The translations under genes and the position numbers were made by a program. Below the pieces are notes generated by a model. The model was not told where the DNA came from. It worked only from the letters and a program-made list of their open reading frames with translations, and searched no databases. Shown here one piece after another: positions 9,301-18,300 of a stretch of 54,322 nt of DNA; position 1 is the stretch's first letter, and the number at the start of each line of letters is the position of its first letter. Source of the DNA: Lapillicoccus sp. (GTDB lineage: Bacteria > Actinomycetota > Actinomycetes > Actinomycetales > Dermatophilaceae); the NCBI RefSeq assembly GCF_025353065.1, contig NZ_JANXRJ010000322.1, forward strand, positions 1 through 54,322, in the 5' to 3' direction.

Positions 9301-12300
9301 CGTCCAGAACAAGGCCGCGGTCGGCACCGACGGCGGGACGACCGCGGTCGACCCCGCGACGTGCACCTCCACCGGGACCCCGCTCGGCTGTGCGGTCCCG
9401 GCTCCGCAGACCATCGGCAGCGGGATCACTCTCGGCCTGACGAAGTCGGCCCCGTCGCCGGCCCTGGTCGTCGGCTACCCCTCGACCTACACCCTCACCG
9501 TGACCAACACCGGGGTGAACCCGGCTGCCGGCGCGACGATCCGCGAGGTGCTGCCGCCCAACACGGCATACGTTTCCGCGGGGGGTGCCACCTGCACCGT
9601 GACCGGTGGCTCCACAACGGCGGGCCAGACCCTGCTCTGCACCATCCCGACGTCGACCGTGATCGTGGCGACCAACGGCACCGCGACGGTCACCGTCGTC
9701 GTGCGCCCGCTCGCGGCGGCCGCCTCGGTGGTCAACCGGGCCAGCGTCGACCCGACCGGCGGCACGAACCCGGTGGACCCGGCCACCTGCACTGCGACGG
9801 GGACACCGGCCGGCTGCGCGCTGTCCCCGGCTACCGCCGCGGTCGCCGACGTCGTCCACGGCCCGAGCCCGAGCCTCACCACGACCGTGGGCACCCCGGT
9901 CAGCTCGATCGACGTCAAGACCGCGACGACCTCGTCGCAGGGCAAGACGATCGTGAACCCGACCATCGCCACCCAGCCCGCGAACGGGACGGCGACGGTG
10001 AACGCGGACGGGACGTTGAAGTACACCCCCAACGCCGGCTTCAGCGGTCAGGACACCTTCACCTACACCATCTGCGACGACGGCAACCCCGCGGCCTGCG
10101 ACACCGAGACCGTCACGATCACCGTCAACAACGTCTTCACACCGGGCCCGGCCATCACGACGCCGCAGAACACCTCCGTGACAACCCCGCTCAGCGGCAT
10201 CGCGACGACGACGGGCAAGCCGCTCGACCCGACCCGCGTCACCCAGGTGACGGCTCCGGCCCACGGCGCCCTGTCGATCAGCGCCACCACCGGCGCGGTG
10301 ACCTACACCCCGACGGCGGGCTACACGGGCCCGGACACCTACCAGGTCCAGGTCTGCGACACCTCGACGCCGATCCAGTGCACGACGATCACCAAGCAGG
10401 TCACCGTCGGGGCCAACACGGTCACCGCGGTCAACGACACCGCCACGACCCAGCCCGCGACAGCCGTCTCGATCAACGTCCGCGGCAACGACACGAGCCA
10501 GACGGGCCAGCCGCTGGCCAACCCGACGGTGACCTCGGCGCCGACCCGCGGCACCGCCGTGGTCAACCCGGACGGGTCGATCACCTACTCCCCGACCAAC
10601 GGCAAGACCGGGACGGACACGTTCGTCTACCGGGTCTGTGACACCTCCACCCCGACCCCGGTCTGCTCCTCGGCGACCGTCACGGTCACGGTGCCCAACA
10701 CCGTGACGATCGTGGCCGACGCGGCCTCGACCCCGCAGAACACCTCCGTCTCCGTGCCGCTCCTCGCCAACGACACCGTGAGCAACGGCGGCTCCCCGCT
10801 GGCGCCCTCGACGGTCACCGTCACGACGGCGCCGACCCACGGCACCGTGAGCATCAACACGACGACCGGCGCGGCGACCTATGTCCCGACCACGGGCTAC
10901 ACCGGCACCGACAGCTTCGTCTACCGGGTCTGCGACACCTCCTCGCCCACGCCCGTATGCGGCTCTGCCACCGTCACGCTCACCGTCGGCGCCAACCCGG
11001 TCACCGCCGTCAACGACTCCGCGACGACGACGCCCGGTGTCCCGGTCACGACCGACGTCCGCGCGAACGACACGACAGCCACCGGGCAGCCGCTCGGGAT
11101 CCCGACCGTCACGACCCAGCCGACGAAGGGCACGACGTCCGTCGACGCCACCACGGGCCGGATCACCTACACCCCGACCAACGGCACCTCCGGCACCGAC
11201 AGCTACGTCTACCGCGTCTGTGACACCTCGACCCCCACCCCCGTCTGCGCCAACGCCACCGTGACCGTGAATGTCACCAACACCGTTACTGCAGTGGACG
11301 ACTCGGCGACGACGCCGCAGAACACCTCCGTCACGACCACGGTCCTCGGCAACGACACCGTGAGCTCCAACGGGGCGCCCCTCAACCCGGCGTCGGTGAC
11401 GGTCACGACCGCGCCGGCCCACGGCTCGACGTCGGTCAACACGACGACCGGCGCCGTCACCTACACGCCGACCAACGGCTACACCGGCCCCGACACCTAC
11501 CGCTACCGGGTCTGCGACACCTCCACGCCGACCCCGGTCTGCGCGACCGCGAACGTCAACGTGACGGTCGGCGCGAACACCGTCACGGCGACCAACGACA
11601 GCGCCGCCACGACGCCGAACACGCCCGTCACGACGGACGTCCGTACCAACGACACGACGAGCACCGTTCAGCCGCTGGCCAACCCGACCGTGACGACAGC
11701 GCCCACCAAGGGCACGACCACCGTCAACGGCAACGGCACGATCACCTACACGCCCACCTCGGGGACCTCGGGGGTCGACACCTACACCTACCGGGTGTGC
11801 GACACCTCCAACCCGACGCCGGTCTGCGCGACCGCCACGGTCACGGTCACGGTCACGAACACCGTCACCGCCGTGAACGACGTCGACTCGACCCCGCAGA
11901 ACACCCCGAAGTCGACCGCGGTCCTGGCCAACGACACCGTCTCCGCGGGCGGTGCGCCCCTCGCTCCGTCCAGCGTGACCGTCGTCGGAGCACCGACCCA
12001 CGGGACGACCTCCGTCAACACGACCACCGGGGCGATCACCTTCACCCCGACGACCGGCTACACCGGGAACGACGTCTACACCTACCGGGTGTGCGACACC
12101 TCGACCCCGACCCCCACCTGCGCCACGGCGACGACCACGATCACCATCGGGGCCAACACCGTCACGGCCGTGAACGACACCGCGTCGACGACCCCAGGCG
12201 TGGCCGTGACGACCGACGTCCGCGCCAACGACACGACGGCCACCGGTCAGCCGCTCGCCAACCCCACCGTCCCGACCCAGCCGGCCAAGGGCACCGCCGT

Positions 12301-15300
12301 CGTCAACGCGAACGGCACGATCACCTACACCCCGACCAACGGCACCTCGGGCACGGACACCTACACCTACCGGGTGTGCGACACCTCGACACCGACCCCC
12401 GTCTGCTCGCAGGCCACGGTCACCGTGACGGTGACCAACACCGTGACCGCGAACCCCGACTCGGCGACGACGCCCCAGAACACGTCGGTCGCCATGAACG
12501 TCCTGGCCAACGACACGGTCACCGCGGGCGGCGCACCACTCAGCCCGGGCACCGTCGCCGTCACCACGGCGCCGGCCCACGGGTCGACGAGCATCAACAC
12601 CACGACCGGCGTGGTCACCTACACGCCGACCGCGGGCTACACCGGCACGGACACCTATCGCTACCAGGTGTGTGACACCTCGACCCCGACGCCGGTCTGC
12701 GCCAGCGCGCTCGCCACCGTGACGATCGGCGCCAACACGGTGACCGCCGTCAACGACAGCGCCACGACGACTCCGGGCACCGGGATCGGGATCGACGTCC
12801 GGGCCAACGACACGAGCTCGACGGGCCAGCCCCTCGCCAACCCGACGGTCACCACCGCGCCGACCAAGGGCACCACGACCGTCACCGCCGCCAGCGGTCG
12901 CATCATCTACACGCCGCGGGCGGGCACCTCCGGCGTCGACACCTTCGTCTACCAGGTCTGTGACACCTCGACGCCGACCCCGGTCTGTGCGTCCGCCACG
13001 GTGACCGTCACGGTCACGAACGTCGTGACGGCCAACGACGACGCGAGCTCCACCGCACAGAACACCCCTGTCACCACACCGGTGCTGAGCAACGACACGG
13101 TGAGCAACAACGGCGCGCCCCTCAACCCGGCTTCGGTGACGGTGACCACCGCCCCCCTGCACGGCACGACGTCGGTCAACACCACGACCGGTGCCGTCAC
13201 CTTCACCCCGACCACGGGTTACACCGGCACGGACACCTACCGCTACCAGGTATGCGACGGCTCGACCCCCACGCCCGTCTGCGCCACCGCGACCGTGACC
13301 ATCACGGTCGGCGGCAACGTCGTGAGCGCCACGAACGACACGGCCAGCACGACCCCGACCGTCCCGGTGACGACGGACGTGCGGGCGAACGACACGACGA
13401 GCACCGGTCAGCCGCTGGCGAACCCGACCGTCATCGCCCAGGGCACGAAGGGCACGGCGGCCGTCAACACCGACGGCACGATCACCTACACGCCCGCCTC
13501 CGGGCAGTCCGGCGTCGACACCTACCGCTACCAGGTGTGCGACACCTCGTCCCCCACGCCGTTCTGCGCGACGGCCTCCGTCACCGTGACGATCAGGAGC
13601 ACGGTGACCGCGAACCGGGACACGCTCACGGTCGCCCAGAACACGGTCACCCAGAACACCTCCGGCACCTCGGACGTGACGGCCAACGACACCGTCACGA
13701 CGGGCGGAGCTCCGCTCGACAAGACCTCGGTCACCATCGTCAGCCCGGTCTCGCACGGCACGACGTCGATCAACCCGACCACGGGTGCCATCACCTACAC
13801 CCCCACCACCGGCTACTCGGGCGGTGACGTCCTCACCTACCAGGTGTGCGACACCTCGACCCCGACGCCGAACTGCGGCCGCAACACCCTGACGATCACC
13901 GTGACGCCCAACGTGGTCACGGCCGTCAACGACACCGCGTCGACGACGCCCGGGACGCCGGTCACGACGACGGTTCGCGCCAACGACACCACCGCCACGG
14001 GCCAGCCGCTCGCCAACCCGTCCATCGCCACCGCCCCGTCCAAGGGCACGGCGACGGTCAACACCGACGGCACGATCACCTACACCCCGAGATCCGGGAC
14101 CTCGGGGATCGACACCTACCGCTACCAGGTCTGCGACACCTCGACCCCGACGCCCGCCTGCGCGACGGCGACGGTGACGGTGACCGTGACCAACACGGTG
14201 ACCGCGGTCGACGACGCGGCGACGACCCCGCAGAACACGTCCGTCACCACCGTGGTCCTCGGCAACGACACCGTGTCGCCGAACGGGTCGCCGCTCAGCC
14301 CGGCGAGCGTCGCGGTCACCACTGCCGCGGCCCACGGGACGACGAGCGTCAACACGACCACCGGGGCGATCACCTTCACCCCGACCACCGGCTACTCCGG
14401 CCCGGACTCCTACCGCTACCAGGTCTGTGACGGCTCCACGCCGACGCCCGTCTGCTCGACGGCCACGGTGAACGTCACGGTGGGCGCCAACGTGGTGACC
14501 GCGGTCAACGACACGGCCACCACCGGCCCGACCACGCCGGTGACCATCGACGTGCGCGCGAACGACACCACGACGTCGGGGCAGCCGCTGGCCAACCCGA
14601 CCGTCCTCGTGGCGCCGGGCAAGGGCACGGCGAGCGTGAACACCAACGGCACCATCACCTACACCCCCAACCGGGGGACGTCCGGCACGGACACCTTCAC
14701 CTACCAGGTCTGCGACACCAGCTCGACGCCCGTCTGCGCCAGCGCGACCGTCACGGTGACGGTCCCCAACACCGTGACCGCCGTCAACGACTCGGCGACG
14801 ACCCCGCAGAACACCGCCGTCACCACCACGGTCCTCGCCAACGACACCGTGACGTCGGGCGCCTCGCCGCTCAACCCGGCGAGCGTCACGGTCACGTCTG
14901 CTCCCGCCCACGGCTCGACCACGGTCAACACCACGACCGGCGCCATCACCTTCACCCCGACCGCGGGGTACACGGGCATGGACTCCTACAGCTACCAGGT
15001 CTGTGACGGCTCGACGCCGACGCCGCTATGCGCGACGGCGACGGTCACGGTCACGGTCGGCGGCAACACCGTCGTCGCCAACCCCGACACCGCGACGACA
15101 CAGCCGATCACGGCGGTGGCGATCGACGTCCGCGCCAACGACAGCAGCAGCACCGGCCAGCCCCTGGCGATCCCGACCGTGACCGGTGCGGCGGGCCACG
15201 GCTCGACCTCCGTCGACGGCACCACCGGCGTCATCACCTACACGCCCCAGTCGGGCTTCTCCGGCCAGGACACCTTCGTCTACCGGGTCTGCGACACCTC

Positions 15301-18300
15301 GACGCCTACCCCGGTCTGCAGCTCGGCGACGGTCACCGTCACCGTGCCCGACACGGTCACGGCGACGAACGACATCGCCAGCACCCCGCAGAACACCGCG
15401 GTGACCACGTCCGTCCTGGGCAACGACACCGTCACCACCGGCGCCGCCCCGCTCAACCCCGGCTCGGTCACGATCACGAGCGCTCCCGCGCACGGCACGA
15501 CGTCGGTCAACACGACGACCGGCGCCGTCACCTACGTCCCGACCACGGGCTACAGCGGTCCGGACTCCTCCCGGTACCAGGTCTGTGACACCTCGACGCC
15601 GACCCCGGTCTGTGCCGCGGCCAACGTCAACGTGACCGTCGGGGCCAACACCGTCACCGCCGGCAACGACGCGGCCACGACGACTCCCGCCACCCCGGTC
15701 ACGACGAACGTGCGGGCCAACGACACCTCGACGACGGGTCAGCCGCTGGCCAACCCGACCGTCACGACGCAGCCGACCAAGGGCACCGCGGTCGTCAACG
15801 GCAACGGGACGATCACCTACACCCCGACCTCGGGCACGTCCGGCACGGACACCTACGCCTACCGGGTCTGCGACACCTCGACGCCCACCCCCGTGTGCGC
15901 CACGGCCACCGTCACGGTGACCGTCGCCAACACGGTGACCGCTGTCGCCGACTCGGCCGCGACCGCGCAGAACACCCCCGTCACCACCGACGTGCTGTCC
16001 AACGACACCGTGAGCTCGGGCGGCGCCCCGCTCAACCCGGGTTCCGTCACGGTCACGACGCCGGCGGCCCACGGGACGACCTCGGTCAACACGACGACCG
16101 GGGCCGTCACCTACACCCCGACCACCGGCTTCAGCGGCAACGACACCTACAGCTACCAGGTGTGCGACACCTCGAGCCCCACCCCGGTCTGCTCCATCGC
16201 CACGGTGAGCCTCAGCGTCGGTGGCAACACCGTCCGGGCCACCAACGACACCGACAGCACCACGCCGGGCGTCGCGGTCACCACGAACGTCCGGGCCAAC
16301 GACAGCAGCGCCACCGGCCAGCCGCTCACCAACCCGACGGTGACCGCCCAGGGCACCAAGGGCACGGCGGTGGTCAACCCCGACGGCACGATCACCTACA
16401 CGCCGAACGCCGGGACCTCCGGCACGGACGTCTACTCCTACCAGGTCTGCGACACCTCGTCCCCGACCCCGGTGTGCGGGACCGCCACCGTGACCATCAC
16501 CGTGGCCAACACGGTGACGGCCACCAACGACACCGTGACGACGCCACAGAACAAGGCCGTCACCACGCTGGTCCTGGCCAACGACTCGGTGGCCCCCAAG
16601 GGCGCCCCGCTCGACCCCTCGAGCGTGACTATCACCACCGCCCCGACCCACGGCATGACGACGGTCAACTCGACCAACGGCGCCGTGACCTACACCCCCG
16701 TCACGGGTTACAGCGGGACGGACAGCTACACCTACCGGGTCTGCGACACCTCCACCCCGACGCCGGTCTGCGCGACGGCCCTCGTCAGCGTCACCGTGGG
16801 CGCCAACACCGTCACGGCGGTCAACGACATCGCGCGGACGACCCCGAACAACCCGGTGACCACGAACGTGCGTGGCAACGACACCACGGCCTCCGGTCAG
16901 CCCCTCGCCAACCCGACCGTCGTCACCCAGCCGTCGAAGGGCACGGCTGTCCTCGAGACCGATGGCACGATCACCTACACGCCCACGGCCGGGACCTCGG
17001 GGACGGACACCTACACCTACCGGGTCTGCGACACCTCCACGCCGACCCCGGTGTGCGCGAACGCCACGGTCACCGTCTCGGTCACCAACGCCGTCACCGC
17101 CAACCCCGACACCGCCTCGACCGCCCAGAACACCGCCGTCTCCACGCCGGTGCTCGCCAACGACAGCATCAGCCCCGGTGGCGCGCCGCTCGACCCCGCA
17201 TCGGTCACCATCACCACGGCCCCGGCCCACGGCTCGACCGCGGTGAACACGGGCACGGGCGCTGTCACCTTCACGCCCGACCCCGGCTACAGCGGCCCCG
17301 ACACCTACACCTACCGGGTCTGCGACTCCTCGACCCCGACACCGGTCTGCGCCAGCAGCACGGTCTCGTTCACCGTCGGTGGCAACACCGTCAGCGCCAA
17401 CAACGACACGTATGCCACCACGCCGGGCACCGCCGTGACCTTCGACCCCCGCACGAACGACTCGAGCGCGTCGGGACAGCCCCTCTCCGCCCCGACGATC
17501 CTCACCCAGCCGACCAAGGGTTCGGCGGTGGTCAACCCGAACGGCACGGTCACCTACACCCCCACCAACGGCACGTCGGGCGCCGACAGCTTCACCTACC
17601 GGGTCTGCGACACCAGCGCGACCCCGGTGTGCGGCACCGCGACCGTGACCGTCAACGTCGTCAACACCGTGACGGCGCAGTCCGACTCGTCGACCGTGCC
17701 CCAGAACGGGTCGGTCTCGACGCCGGTGCTCGCCAACGACACCGTCAGCACCAACGGGGCGCCGCTCGACCCGGCCTCCGTCACCGTCACCACCGCCCCG
17801 GCCCACGGGACGACGTCGATCAACACGACGACCGGGGCGATCACCTACACCCCGACGCCTGGCTACAGCGGCCCGGACACCTACCGCTACTCGGTCTGCG
17901 ACACCTCGACCCCGACCCCGGTCTGCGACCGCAGCGCGGTCTCGATCACGGTCTCGCCCAACACCGTCACCGCGGTCGGCGACACCCTGAGCACCCAGGC
18001 CGGCGTACCGCTCACGGTCGATGTCCGGGCCAACGACACGTCGAGCTCCGGCCAGCCCCTCGGGCCGCCGACGATCGTGGTGCAGCCGACCCAGGGCACC
18101 GTCGTCGTCAACCCCGACGGGACCATCACCTACACGCCGCAGGCCGGGAAGTCCGGCTCGGACAGCTTCACCTACCAGGTGTGCGACACCGGGACGCCGC
18201 AGGCCTGCTCGCAGACCACGGCCACGGCGAGCATCACCGTCGTCAACACGGTGACGGCCGTCAACGACACCGCCACCACCGCGCAGAACACCGCCGTGGT

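Noticed and set aside
7184-14911. 2575-codon open frame antisense to the giant gene
   Set aside because: It is a product of GC-rich repeats and few stops on the opposite strand: Arg/Gly/Asp-rich composition, no domain, no ribosome site.
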